DNA of 64,000 nt from Verrucomicrobiaceae bacterium (GTDB lineage: Bacteria; Verrucomicrobiota; Verrucomicrobiia; Opitutales; Intestinicryptomonadaceae): positions 66,233 through 130,232 of the forward strand of contig SUVO01000001.1 in NCBI GenBank assembly GCA_015061955.1, given 5' to 3'. The translations under genes and the position numbers were made by a program. Positions 37,430 through 46,789 of this stretch are shown here, in pieces. The notes below the pieces were generated by a model, which was not told where the DNA came from, did not search any database, and saw only the letters and a program-made list of their open reading frames with translations. Each line of letters starts with the position of its first letter. Position 1 is the stretch's first letter.

Positions 37430-38155
37430 TTATTCGTCAGAATCAGCGCTTTCAGCAGTTTCAATCTTCGATTTCAAGATATTAGCTGTTGGTTCCATTG
37501 CGTTTCTAACATTATATGTTCTTCTGCCACCCTTGTAGCTCGAGAGCACTCCTTCGCCATTGTCGTCTTTCAAGCTTGTGTATGCAACAACGTGAGCATC
37601 TGCAAATGCCATTACACCACCACCATCTTTAAATACGCCAGTAGCTTCGTCCCATGTACCATTGCTTTTCAAACCACGTGTCCAAACCAAAGGTCTTTTG
37701 TTTGGTTCTTTTACGTTAGGGTCGGTACGATTTGCAACTTCCCAGCTGATTGGGAATGCTTTAAATTCTGCATTCAACTTCCAATTCGAGCCTATTTCGT
37801 TCGCAACTGCAACAGGCATTGGAGTACCTGAACCTGTTTTATCCATAACAGCAGGGTCAAATTCCAAGCACCAAATTTTTGGGTCATTAAGTTCGGCGTG
37901 TCTTGCCAAAACCATAGCCCATTCGTGAATGGTAGGTCTGTTCAACTTTCTTTGTTGGGTACCTGTTTTTGAGTATGTTAACCAACCACTCGAAATATTA
38001 CGAGCATTGTTTGTGGCTGTCATTTGATTGCCTTTGCCCATAACGCTTGAGAGTGCTGGGAATATCATACTTGCCAACACACCAATGATAGCAATAACAA
38101 TCATCAATTCAACGAGTGTAAAACCTCTTCTATTTTGTTTTTTCATATTTTGCAT
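37430..38155 (-). CDS. Type IV pilin-like / pseudopilin protein
   Basis: The protein has a class III prepilin leader: basic residues, then Gly before FTLVELMIVIAIIGVLASM, the cut site for prepilin peptidase (gene at 15639). ATG at 38155 or 38146 gives a leader of 11 or 8 residues; the longer frame back to 38227 gives an unusually long leader and is less likely. The mature part (~230 residues) has a G-rich C-terminus with DGGGVMAFADAHVV, which resembles the H-x9-DG-type pilins common in the PVC group. It is alone, without secretion-machine genes nearby. Confidence 0.85.
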   Translation of the reverse strand: MQNMKKQNRRGFTLVELMIVIAIIGVLASMIFPALSSVMGKGNQMTATNNARNISSGWLTYSKTGTQQRKLNRPTIHEWAMVLARHAELNDPKIWCLEFDPAVMDKTGSGTPMPVAVANEIGSNWKLNAEFKAFPISWEVANRTDPNVKEPNKRPLVWTRGLKSNGTWDEATGVFKDGGGVMAFADAHVVAYTSLKDDNGEGVLSSYKGGRRTYNVRNAMEPTANILKSKIETAESADSDE

Positions 38156-38347
38156 AATTTTATTATTGTTAAAAAGTTGAGAAGACGGGGTTGAAAATAT
38201 CTTCCTAAGTTGGTTTATATACTTCATTTTTACTGAAAATTTGCAAGCAAAAATTTTAAAAATTTATTCAATATGTTTAAAGATAGACAAAAAAAACTTG
38301 AAATTTTGCCAGTAATGTAAATAAAAGAATATGTTTTTATTTTTCGC

Positions 38348-39739
38348 ATGGCGAACGACGAAGATAACATTATTATTGAAGCTCCACTCGAGCAAGGATA
38401 CTCCTTGCACGACTTGGTCACATTTGCTTCAGACGACGAGCTCGCCAAGATTGATAGTCAGACTCTTGCCGAAACAAATCCTCGTACAATAGCGTTATTT
38501 CTCGAACGTATTGATGTTGATCGCCAACGCGAAGTTTTGCGTAGATTTGATCCTGAAAAAGTTTCTGAGATTGTTTCGGAGATGGATCCTGAGCTTTCAG
38601 CAGAGCTCGTGTCTGAAATGCGTGAATTTCGTGCAGTTTCGGTCTTGAACGAAATGGAACCGGATGATGCCGCCGACATTGTCCGTGAGCTTGAAGATGA
38701 AGATAAAGATCGTCTTTTGAAGGGCATGGAAAGGGCAAATCCTGAATCTTCAGAAGATATTCGTGAACTTCTTGAATATCCAGCCGACACAGCTGGTGCT
38801 ATAATGAATCCCCACGTGGCAACGTTGCGTACAGATATGACGATAGACGATGCTATTTCAGCAGTACGTCAGATGCGCGACGAATACGAAGCTATATATT
38901 ACCTGTATGTTATAGGTGATGACGATGTCTTAGAAGGTGTGTTGTCGTTGCGTTCGTTATTGTTGGCACCCAAAGGAGCAAACGTAAAAGATATAATGTC
39001 GAAAACTTTGATAGGGTTGTTAGCTCCGACTATGGACCGAGAAGTTGTTGCTCATATAATGGCTGATACTAACTATCATACGTTGCCTGTCGTTGGGGAT
39101 AATGGTGAATTACTTGGTATTATTACTCACGACGACGTTATCGATATTATGATAGAAGAAGGCACCGAAGATATGCAAAAGCTTGCTGGTGCTGGTGCCG
39201 ACGAAGGTTTGTTCGACCCTATCGCAACAAGTATGCGTCAGCGTATTCCTTGGTTGTTGGTCAATTTGATAACTGCATTTTTGGCGGCTGCAGTAGTTGG
39301 TATTTTCTCAAAAAAAATCGATGTTCTGCCAATACTTGCAGTATTCATGCCTATAATTGCAGCTATTGGAGGTAATACAGGTGCTCAAACTTTGGCAATA
39401 ACAGTACGTTCGTTGGCGTTGGGCGAAGTTGAAGTATTTGATAGAGGCAGAATTTGTTTACGCGAAACATTAAAAGGTTTTTATAACGGAATTTTCATTG
39501 GTTTGTTAGGGGCTGGTATTGCCTTTATTTCAACAGGTAAGTTCGATTTATCGTTAATTGTTTGGACTTCTATGCTAATGAATATGTCGTTGGGTGGTTT
39601 TATGGGAAGTTTTATCCCATTCACACTTAAAAAATATGGTTTCGACCCAGCAAGTGGTTCGTCGGTGTTTGCAACAAGTGTTACCGATTCAGGTGGATTT
39701 TTTATATTCTTGGGGCTTGGTTCGTTTTTCTTGTCTTAA
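38348..39739 (+). CDS. mgtE: Magnesium transporter MgtE
   Basis: MgtE is a Mg2+ channel gated by cytoplasmic Mg2+. The 463-residue protein has the acidic N domain (many Glu/Asp, EPDDAADIVREL), two CBS domains (~150-275) and five membrane helices from about residue 300, with the pore motif IGGNTGAQTL and the late TSVTDSGGFF segment. An A-tract followed by CTTGAA lies 50 bases upstream. No Mg2+ riboswitch is recognisable in the 120-base leader. Confidence 0.95.
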   Translation: MANDEDNIIIEAPLEQGYSLHDLVTFASDDELAKIDSQTLAETNPRTIALFLERIDVDRQREVLRRFDPEKVSEIVSEMDPELSAELVSEMREFRAVSVLNEMEPDDAADIVRELEDEDKDRLLKGMERANPESSEDIRELLEYPADTAGAIMNPHVATLRTDMTIDDAISAVRQMRDEYEAIYYLYVIGDDDVLEGVLSLRSLLLAPKGANVKDIMSKTLIGLLAPTMDREVVAHIMADTNYHTLPVVGDNGELLGIITHDDVIDIMIEEGTEDMQKLAGAGADEGLFDPIATSMRQRIPWLLVNLITAFLAAAVVGIFSKKIDVLPILAVFMPIIAAIGGNTGAQTLAITVRSLALGEVEVFDRGRICLRETLKGFYNGIFIGLLGAGIAFISTGKFDLSLIVWTSMLMNMSLGGFMGSFIPFTLKKYGFDPASGSSVFATSVTDSGGFFIFLGLGSFFLS

Positions 39740-39744
39740 AAAAT

Positions 39745-39768
39745 TTTATATCTCAATCGAGATATAAA
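39745..39768. promoter_or_regulatory. Perfect palindrome upstream of lrgAB
   Basis: A 10-bp inverted repeat TTTATATCTC-AATC-GAGATATAAA lies six bases after the mgtE stop and six bases before TTGATT (39774-39779), a possible -35 box of the next operon. It lacks a T-run on the plus strand, so an operator is more likely than a terminator. Confidence 0.5.
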
Positions 39769-39812
39769 AAAACTTGATTTTGGTAGAAAAGCTAACACAC
39801 TTCTACTCTTTT

Positions 39813-40211
39813 ATGAAAAGTAAATTGAAAGAGGCTGGAGTGTTCTTGTTAGGTGGTATCGTAATTATTGCGATATTCTTTGTGTGCGAATATGTCATGG
39901 GCTGGCTTGGGTTGAAATTTCCACCTTCATTGGTAGCAATGCTAACGCTTTTCTTTCTTTTGCAGTTTAAGATTATTCCACTTTGGTGGGTAGAAAAAAC
40001 AGGCGAATTTTTATTGAAGTATGTTGTGCTTTTCTTTGTACCTATTTTGGTAGTTTTGCCCGACAGTTATCAGATTGTGAAAAATCATTTATGGGCAATT
40101 GTAATAGGTATAGGTTTAGGTGGTGCTTTAACTTTAATAACAACAGCTGTTGCAGTTGAAAAATTACACAAATACCGAAATTCAAAAGGAGAACATGTAA
40201 ATGAAAACTGA
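39813..40211 (+). CDS. lrgA: CidA/LrgA family holin-like protein
   Basis: The 132-residue protein has four hydrophobic segments and the LrgA/CidA pattern (GWLGLKFPPSLVAMLTLFFLL read in two parts, then KYVVLFFVPILVVL). With LrgB it is associated with export of small metabolites (pyruvate, glycolate) and murein hydrolase control. A TTG at 39774 would give 13 more residues but lies in the probable promoter, so ATG 39813 is chosen. The stop overlaps the lrgB start by 11 bases. Confidence 0.85.
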   Translation: MKSKLKEAGVFLLGGIVIIAIFFVCEYVMGWLGLKFPPSLVAMLTLFFLLQFKIIPLWWVEKTGEFLLKYVVLFFVPILVVLPDSYQIVKNHLWAIVIGIGLGGALTLITTAVAVEKLHKYRNSKGEHVNEN

Positions 40212-40899
40212 TTTATGTTCGCTCACAACATGGCTGTGGGTTTTTGCAACGGTTGGTATTTACTTCTTTTGCTACTGGATTAACTTGTACTTTTACGACA
40301 GGTTTCGTATACCTAAGTTTACAAGTTTGTATGTGGCTTCTATAATTATTGCAGTAATTGTTTATTTTTGTGGTGGTAATTATGCTCAATACGACGCTTC
40401 TGGCAAAGTTGTGTCGTGGTTATTATATCCAACAACAGTGGCGTTAGCTATTCCACTTTATAAGAATAGATATGAAATTTTAAGAAACTTGCCCGAAGTT
40501 GCAACAGCAACGATTGTATCGAGTGTTGTTAGTGTTTCTTCGACATGTTTGATTGCTTATATAACAAATTTAGATGAAGTTTTGAAAAATTCACTACTGT
40601 CTAAGTGTGTAACAACACCAGTTGCTATCGAGATAGCCAAAATGGTTGGTGGTATAGAGGGCATAGCAGTATGTTCGGTATGTATTACTGGAATAATTGG
40701 TGCCTTCTGTGGACACGCAATCTTGAATTTTATAGGTATAAAGCGCAATATAACAATAGGTTTGGCAATAGGTTCAACAAGCCATGTTATAGGTACAACT
40801 CGTTGCTTAGAAAAAAGTCAAGCCCAAGCAGCTGCTGGGGCTTTAGTGCTTATAACAAGTGCCTTGTTTACGGCATTTTTTGTATCGATTGTTTTTTGA
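40201..40899 (+). CDS. lrgB: LrgB family membrane protein
   Basis: This 232-residue polytopic protein carries the LrgB patterns: SKCVTTPVAIEIAKMVGGIEG (read in parts), GHAILNFIGIKR and a late ASTSHVIGTTRCLE-like segment (SHVIGTTRCLEKSQAQAAAG). It is the partner of lrgA, overlapping it by 11 bases. The plant and bacterial relatives move glycolate; a glycolate oxidase pair is present at 27430-30121, so a shared substrate is possible but not shown. Confidence 0.87.
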   Translation: MKTDLCSLTTWLWVFATVGIYFFCYWINLYFYDRFRIPKFTSLYVASIIIAVIVYFCGGNYAQYDASGKVVSWLLYPTTVALAIPLYKNRYEILRNLPEVATATIVSSVVSVSSTCLIAYITNLDEVLKNSLLSKCVTTPVAIEIAKMVGGIEGIAVCSVCITGIIGAFCGHAILNFIGIKRNITIGLAIGSTSHVIGTTRCLEKSQAQAAAGALVLITSALFTAFFVSIVF

Positions 40900-42048
40900 T
40901 TATTTAGATATTTCAAAAGAAAATTCATTTTTAGAGTTGTTGGCACGCGAAATATCTTTTGTGTGCAACGAGTAGAATAGATATGGCGAGAATGTCATAA
41001 CTTTTATAGTTTTGCCATCTGGTAAAAATTCTAAAACTCTCAACCAACCATCGCAACCATGACCATATGGTCTATTACCGTGCATTGCAAAAACCATAGC
41101 GTACACGTTTTTGCCAGCATCGTTAACATCTACTCTGAAAGCTGAATTAGTGTCTAATGTCGGAATTTCTGATGATGCGTGCCCGTTGAGAACTAAACGT
41201 ATATTGGGGGTCTTTTTCACGAGGTTGTTCCAGACTGTTTCGCCACCTATGATATCTTCAGGATATTTGTGTCGTTTTTTATAGCCTTTGTTTGCCTTTG
41301 TGTATTCACCTTTCATATTGATGTAATCGTGTAAAAGTAGAATACAAGTTTTGTTTGCATATTGGGTTGTTGCTTTTTTATGAACCCATTCTAAAACAGA
41401 TTTTCGAGGGCTAAATTCAATAGAAAACACCATAACGCTTCCCCATTTACCTCCCAAATCGACCTCAAAAACAGCGTTTTCAAAAGTTTGTATTCCTGCT
41501 TTGTTCTCACACATACCACGCAACATTTGTGTAGATAGAGGATTGCGATTCTTATTGAAAATTTCGTTGAAACGAGTGTCGCGATTGTCGATGTTTTTGA
41601 TACCGTAGTCGTGGTTTCCAGTGCAAGCAATATAGGCAACTTTGTTGTCTAAACGAGCAAAGTGGTCCGACACCGATTGCCACATTTGTTCGCTTGTGTG
41701 GTCGGACCCATATTTTTCCAATGGGATACCTTCAACATTGTTAAATTCAACCAAATCGCCTGTGAATAAAGCACATTTTGTGTTTAGTTTTTTTCGGTTT
41801 TTTGCAATCCAAGCAAACATCATTGATGCAATAGATGCTGATACTGAATCGCGAGAATAACGTTGAATATCGCCAACTAATACTATCGATGTAGAGTTTG
41901 GGTTAGATAACTCTGGTTCTATTTTACGAGTGTTATCAGTGTTTTGTGGAGCGTTTTTGTTGCTTTTATCTTTCCCAAAACTATTGAATTTCGACATCAA
42001 TAATAGAGCAGATGAACCAAAAATTTTTGTAAAACTTCTTCTATCCAT
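40900..42048 (-). CDS. Exported calcineurin-like phosphoesterase with Tat-type leader
   Basis: The 382-residue protein begins with DRRSFTKIFGSSALLL, a twin-arginine style signal. The metallophosphoesterase motifs are in order: VGDIQ, TGDLVEF, TGNHDYG, LLLHDY and NGHASS. It therefore has the two-metal catalytic core and acts outside the cytoplasm on a phosphoester of unknown type. An ATG at 42084 extends the frame but falls at the edge of the -10 region, so 42048 is used. The same first eight residues begin the gene at 59675. Confidence 0.85.
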   Translation of the reverse strand: MDRRSFTKIFGSSALLLMSKFNSFGKDKSNKNAPQNTDNTRKIEPELSNPNSTSIVLVGDIQRYSRDSVSASIASMMFAWIAKNRKKLNTKCALFTGDLVEFNNVEGIPLEKYGSDHTSEQMWQSVSDHFARLDNKVAYIACTGNHDYGIKNIDNRDTRFNEIFNKNRNPLSTQMLRGMCENKAGIQTFENAVFEVDLGGKWGSVMVFSIEFSPRKSVLEWVHKKATTQYANKTCILLLHDYINMKGEYTKANKGYKKRHKYPEDIIGGETVWNNLVKKTPNIRLVLNGHASSEIPTLDTNSAFRVDVNDAGKNVYAMVFAMHGNRPYGHGCDGWLRVLEFLPDGKTIKVMTFSPYLFYSLHTKDISRANNSKNEFSFEISK

Positions 42049-42084
42049 AATACTTAGTTTTCTGTTAGTGGTTTGAAAACACAA

Positions 42085-42112
42085 AAAGTATGTGCAATTT
42101 ATTTGAAGTCAA
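42085..42112 (-). promoter_or_regulatory. Promoter of the phosphoesterase gene
   Basis: On the minus strand TTGACT (42112-42107) and TACTTT (42090-42085) are spaced by 16 bases, preceded by an A-tract. It decides the start codon of the downstream gene. Confidence 0.55.
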
Positions 42113-42217
42113 GTTTTTTATAAATTGTAAAAAACATCTGTAAAGGGCTGAATTTGTTGTATTTTTGCATAAAATATGCTTGAAACAATGCTGTTATTTT
42201 GCGATTGTTTTCTAATT

Positions 42218-42511
42218 ATGTCAGATAAAACAATAGATATTGATTACGTAGCAAAACTTGCACGTATAGAACTCACTGATGAAGAGCGTGTAAAATACTC
42301 GGCACAGTTGGAACAAATTTTAGATTATTTTAAAAAACTTTCGGCAGTTGATGTCGAAGGTGTTGAACCGAGCGCACATGCTCATTCTATCTACAATGTT
42401 TGGCGTGAAGACGTGCCAACTGCAGGTATGAGCATTGATGATGCTTTGTTAAATGCTCCAGCAAAACGTGAAAATCAAATAGTTGTTCCAAAGGTTGTGG
42501 ACGACGCTTAA
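42218..42511 (+). CDS. gatC: Asp-tRNA(Asn)/Glu-tRNA(Gln) amidotransferase subunit C
   Basis: GatC stabilises the GatA-GatB pair. The 97-residue product begins MSDKTIDIDYVAKLARIEL; the typical AKLARIELTDEE and YFKKLSAVDVEGVEPS patterns are visible. The frame extends to 42176, but ATG 42218 matches the family start. It is first in the gatC-gatA-gatB cluster, 21 bases before gatA. Confidence 0.93.
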   Translation: MSDKTIDIDYVAKLARIELTDEERVKYSAQLEQILDYFKKLSAVDVEGVEPSAHAHSIYNVWREDVPTAGMSIDDALLNAPAKRENQIVVPKVVDDA

Positions 42512-42532
42512 TGTAAAAAACATTCAGTAATT

Positions 42533-44002
42533 ATGAGCGAAGAAATTTTTTATAAATCAGTGTCTGAACTCGACGCAATGCTCGATGCAAAGCAGATTTC
42601 AGCAAGCGAATTAGCAACAGCATACATCGAACGTACTAAAGCTGTAGATGATAAAGTTGGTGCGTTTTTGTCGTACGATGAAAGTTCTACAATGGCATCG
42701 GCAAAAGCTTCCGACGAACGCAGATCTAAGGGCGAAAAGTTATCGGCTTTAGACGGTATTCCTGTGGGCTTGAAAGACGTTATTGCAGTGCGTGGACAAA
42801 AGCTTACATGTGCAAGTAAAATGCTTGAAAATTATGTAAGTCCATATACAGGAACTGCCGCAAGAAAGCTTCAAGAAGCTGGTGCAGTGTTCTGGGGTAG
42901 ACTCAATATGGACGAGTTTGCAATGGGGTCGTCTTGCGAAAATAGTGCATTTGTAAAAACAAGAAATCCTTGGGATTTAGAAAGAATTCCAGGGGGTAGT
43001 AGTGGTGGTTCGGCTGCCGCTGTTGCAGCAGGCGAATGTGTAGTTTCGTTAGGTAGTGATACAGGTGGCTCAATTCGTCAACCAGCATCGTTGTGTGGTA
43101 TAGTTGGGGTTAAGCCAACGTATGGTTTAGTAAGCCGTTTTGGTCTGGCTGCGTTTGCGTCATCGTTAGATCAAATTGGTCCGTTTGCAAGAAATATCAC
43201 CGATGCTTCTATCTTGTTGAAGACTATTGCAGGTTATGATAATTTAGACTCGACAAGCATAAATATAAACATTCCAGATTACTCGGCAGGCTTGCGTAAA
43301 GATTCTCTAAAGGGTAAAACATTAGGTGTGCCTAAGGAATATTTTGGCGAAGGTGTTGATGCTGAAGTTCGCAAGAGTGTTGAAGATGCAATAGCTTTGT
43401 GCAAATCGTTAGGTGCCGAAGTTAAGGAAATTTCACTTCCTCATACCGACTTAGCAATTCCAGTTTATTACATTATTGCTACTGCAGAAGCCTCGTCAAA
43501 TTTGGCTCGATACGATGGTGTTCGTTATACACACAGAAGTAAAGATGCTGATGATGTGTTGTCGTTGTATTTCAAGAGTAGAGCAGAAGGTTTTGGCGAA
43601 GAAGTAAAACGCAGAATTATTCTTGGTTCGTATGTTTTGAGTTCGGGTTATTACGATGCCTACTACTTGCGCGCTCAGAAAGTTCGCACACTTATCCGTA
43701 AAGACTTTGAAGATGCTTTCCAGAGTGTAGATGCAATTATTACACCTACATCGCCAACAACAGCATTTAAAATTGGTGAAAAAACTGATGATCCGTTGGC
43801 TATGTATTTGAGCGATATTTGTACAATAAATGTAAACTTGGCTGGTTTGCCAGGTATATCGTTGCCTTGTGGTTTTACACAAGCTGGTTTGCCAATTGGT
43901 GTACAGCTCATTGGAAAAGCTTTCGGTGAAGCAGAATTGCTTTCAATGGCATACGCATACGAACAGGAAGCTGGTCTGTTCAATAAACATCCAAACTTGT
44001 AA
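42533..44002 (+). CDS. gatA: Asp-tRNA(Asn)/Glu-tRNA(Gln) amidotransferase subunit A
   Basis: GatA releases ammonia from glutamine or asparagine for amidation of mischarged tRNA. The amidase-signature triad is present: Lys81 (VGLKDVI), Ser157 in the GGSSGGSA motif, and nucleophile Ser180 in [12 protein letters not shown]. Length 489 is standard. Together with gltX it implies the indirect route to Gln-tRNA and/or Asn-tRNA. Confidence 0.97.
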   Translation: MSEEIFYKSVSELDAMLDAKQISASELATAYIERTKAVDDKVGAFLSYDESSTMASAKASDERRSKGEKLSALDGIPVGLKDVIAVRGQKLTCASKMLENYVSPYTGTAARKLQEAGAVFWGRLNMDEFAMGSSCENSAFVKTRNPWDLERIPGGSSGGSAAAVAAGECVVSLGSDTGGSIRQPASLCGIVGVKPTYGLVSRFGLAAFASSLDQIGPFARNITDASILLKTIAGYDNLDSTSININIPDYSAGLRKDSLKGKTLGVPKEYFGEGVDAEVRKSVEDAIALCKSLGAEVKEISLPHTDLAIPVYYIIATAEASSNLARYDGVRYTHRSKDADDVLSLYFKSRAEGFGEEVKRRIILGSYVLSSGYYDAYYLRAQKVRTLIRKDFEDAFQSVDAIITPTSPTTAFKIGEKTDDPLAMYLSDICTINVNLAGLPGISLPCGFTQAGLPIGVQLIGKAFGEAELLSMAYAYEQEAGLFNKHPNL

Positions 44003-44016
44003 TCGGGAATTTTTAT

Positions 44017-45534
44017 ATGGAATACGAAGCAGTAATAGGGCTTGAAACCCACGTTCAGCTCAAGACAAATAGTAAGATGTTTACTTCGGTGGCATACAAA
44101 TTCGCCGAAGCACCAAACACTTTGACCGACCCTGTTGTATGGGCTTTACCTGGAGTATTGCCAGTTTTGAATTATTCGGCAATTCGCAAAACTATCGAGC
44201 TTGGCTTGATGCTCGGTTGCGAAATTCCTGAAATTACAAAATGGGATAGAAAAAATTATTTTTATCCAGATAGTCCAAAGAATTATCAGCTTTCGCAATA
44301 CGACCAACCTCTTTGCTTGGGTGGTGGTGTTGAAATTGAAATGGAAGGTGCAAATGGTTCTGAAATGGGCGCTCATCGCATTGTGAAACTTACACGTATT
44401 CACTTAGAAGAAGACGTTGGTAAGCTTACACACTGTGCTCACGACTCACTTGTTGATTACAATAGAGCTGGTACTCCACTTATGGAAATTGTATCCGAAC
44501 CCGATATGCATTCGGCTGATGAAGTTTTTGCGTATCTAACATCGCTTAAAAATACAATTTCTTTTGCTGGATTGTCAGATTGTGATATGGAAAAAGGACA
44601 AATGCGTTGCGACGTAAATGTGTCGTTGCGCCCGAAGGGTTCTGATAAACTTGGCGTTAAGGTTGAAATGAAAAATATCAATTCAACTTCAAATGTTCGC
44701 AATTGTATAAATTACGAAATTAAGCGCCAGAAAGAATGCTTAGAAACAGGTACACCTATTGTTCAAGAAACTCGTCGTTGGGATGCCGTTTTGGGTATAA
44801 CACAGTCGATGCGCAATAAAGAAGATGCTCACGATTATCGCTATTTCCCAGAGCCAGACTTAATGCCTGTTAAAATTTCAAAAGAGTTGCTTGATTCTAT
44901 TAAGGCTAACCTCATTGAAATGCCTTTCGATAGACAACGTAGATATATGAGCGATTATTCGTTGCCATACTCGGTTACATCGGTTATGTGTCATGATAGA
45001 CAGTTGTGCGAGTACTTTGAAAAATCGTTGAAGGCTTACGATAAAAATCCAAAAGCAACTGCAAATATGCTTGTAAACGATTTGTTGCGTGAGCTTTCGG
45101 CATCATCTGACGAAGAAACTCAAGATGATTTAGTAAGCTCGTTTGATGCAGATGCTGAAAAACCTGTTGAAAACAAACGCAGATTAGATGATTCGTGCTT
45201 GCTCACTCCTGAAAATCTTGCAGGTTTGGTAAAGATTATCGATGATGGCGCTATCTCAAAACAAATTGCAAAAGAAGTTTTTGTTGAAATGTTCAATACT
45301 GGTAAAACAGCTGAAGCAATTGTTGAAGAAAAGGGCTTGAAGCAAAATAGCGATTCTAACGAGCTTGAAGCATTCTGTCAGGCAGCAATAGATGCAAATC
45401 CAAAAGCTGTTGGTGAATATAAAGCTGGAAACGAAAAGGCTATCAATGCACTTATTGGTCCAGTTATGAAAGCTTCAAAAGGTAAGGCAAACCCGGGAAT
45501 GTTGTTGGGTATACTCAAGAAACTCATAAAGTAA
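44017..45534 (+). CDS. gatB: Asp-tRNA(Asn)/Glu-tRNA(Gln) amidotransferase subunit B
   Basis: GatB binds the mischarged tRNA and activates its side chain with ATP. The 505-residue protein starts with EYEAVIGLETHVQLKT, then has YFYPDSPKNYQLSQYDQPL, HLEEDVGKL and YNRAGTPLMEIVSEPD, all family hallmarks, and the C-terminal YqeY-like helical tail ending GMLLGILKKLIK. It follows gatA by 14 bases and its stop is one base before the next gene. Confidence 0.97.
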   Translation: MEYEAVIGLETHVQLKTNSKMFTSVAYKFAEAPNTLTDPVVWALPGVLPVLNYSAIRKTIELGLMLGCEIPEITKWDRKNYFYPDSPKNYQLSQYDQPLCLGGGVEIEMEGANGSEMGAHRIVKLTRIHLEEDVGKLTHCAHDSLVDYNRAGTPLMEIVSEPDMHSADEVFAYLTSLKNTISFAGLSDCDMEKGQMRCDVNVSLRPKGSDKLGVKVEMKNINSTSNVRNCINYEIKRQKECLETGTPIVQETRRWDAVLGITQSMRNKEDAHDYRYFPEPDLMPVKISKELLDSIKANLIEMPFDRQRRYMSDYSLPYSVTSVMCHDRQLCEYFEKSLKAYDKNPKATANMLVNDLLRELSASSDEETQDDLVSSFDADAEKPVENKRRLDDSCLLTPENLAGLVKIIDDGAISKQIAKEVFVEMFNTGKTAEAIVEEKGLKQNSDSNELEAFCQAAIDANPKAVGEYKAGNEKAINALIGPVMKASKGKANPGMLLGILKKLIK

Positions 45535-45535
45535 T

Positions 45536-46789
45536 ATGACAGTTGCAATCATTGTTGTTTTAGTGGCTTGTGTGTTAAAAACATGCACAGAAGTTGTACT
45601 TGATATGCTCAATTTGAGCTGTGTAAAAAAACATTCTAACGAAGTTCCTGAAGCATTCAAAAGCTTTATGGATTTTCAAACTTATCAGAAAAGTGGTCAA
45701 TATACTCAAGCAAAAACAAAATTTACGGTACTTGAAAATATTTTTTCTTTGGTATTGTTGATGGCGTTGCTTGTTAGTGGTTCTTTGAGTGCTTGTTATG
45801 GCGCGTTTGTTGATATGTTTGGAGGTGGATTTTTTGCACAGGCTTTTGCTGTTGTAGCAGTGGTTATGTTGATTTCTGTACCACTGTTGCCATTCGATTA
45901 TTATGCGCAGTTTGTAATAGAGCAAAAGTTCGGTTTCAACAAAAGTTCTGTTGGTTTGTGGATTACAGACAAAATAAAAGGAATTTTTGTTTGTATCATA
46001 TTGTGCGTGCCTATTTTGGCTTTGATACTTTGGTTTGCACAAACATTCTCGAACACTTGGTGGATATGGGGGTTTATAGCAGTTGCAATATTTCAAGTTG
46101 TAATGATTATAGTTTACCCAATGTTTATTATTCCATTATTTAACAAGCTTGAAGATTTGCCAGATGGCGAGTTGAAAACAGCTCTTTTCGATTTGGCAAA
46201 TAGGGGTAAATTCTTTGCCCGAAAAATACAGGTAATTGATGGTAGTAAACGAAGCTCGCACTCAAATGCTTATTTTACAGGTTTTGGAAAATTTCGTAGA
46301 ATAGTGTTGTTCGATACTCTCATAGAACAGTTGGAACAAGCCGAACTTGAAGCAGTACTTGCTCATGAAATTGGTCATTATCGCAAAGGACATATAATAA
46401 AAATGATAATAACATCGTTTGCTATGACTTTTGTAATGTTTGCATTTATGGGGTATATAGCAAATTGCGATTGGTTTTATCAGCAATTTGGTTTCGATAA
46501 ATCTTTAGGATTGGGTAGTGTAATTTTGATGTATGTTCTCTTTGGTGGTTCGTTTACTTTCTGGATTGCTCCAATTACAAATTATTTCTCGCGTAAAAAC
46601 GAATACGAAGCCGATGCTTTTGCGTCGGAACTTTGCAATGGTGGACAATCATTGATTTCTGCATTGAAAAAACTTCATAAGAAAAACCTTGGAAATTTAA
46701 CTCCACATCCACTTTATAGTGCTTGTAATTATTCGCATCCAACACTTGCAGAGCGTATGGAAGCGTTAGAAAAAATAAATGAAAAGTAA
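45536..46789 (+). CDS. Ste24-like M48 membrane metallopeptidase
   Basis: The 417-residue protein is a polytopic zinc peptidase of the Ste24/CAAX prenyl protease 1 type. Helical segments fill the first ~200 residues, and the zinc motif is HEIGH (His277, Glu278, His281), with the third ligand probably Glu in RKNEYEADAFA. The NAYFTGFGKFRRIVLFDTL segment is typical. Bacterial members are thought to clean up membrane proteins, since CAAX prenylation is absent. It starts one base after gatB and overlaps the Nif3-like gene by 11 bases. Confidence 0.9.
   Translation: MTVAIIVVLVACVLKTCTEVVLDMLNLSCVKKHSNEVPEAFKSFMDFQTYQKSGQYTQAKTKFTVLENIFSLVLLMALLVSGSLSACYGAFVDMFGGGFFAQAFAVVAVVMLISVPLLPFDYYAQFVIEQKFGFNKSSVGLWITDKIKGIFVCIILCVPILALILWFAQTFSNTWWIWGFIAVAIFQVVMIIVYPMFIIPLFNKLEDLPDGELKTALFDLANRGKFFARKIQVIDGSKRSSHSNAYFTGFGKFRRIVLFDTLIEQLEQAELEAVLAHEIGHYRKGHIIKMIITSFAMTFVMFAFMGYIANCDWFYQQFGFDKSLGLGSVILMYVLFGGSFTFWIAPITNYFSRKNEYEADAFASELCNGGQSLISALKKLHKKNLGNLTPHPLYSACNYSHPTLAERMEALEKINEK

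Noticed and set aside
38228-38347. Possible Mg2+ riboswitch before mgtE
   Set aside because: The leader is short and I find no M-box or ykoK-type conserved stems.
45575-46096. 173-codon minus-strand frame opposite the Ste24-like gene
   Set aside because: No recognisable domain, and it overlaps a gene with an intact HEIGH motif and operon linkage.
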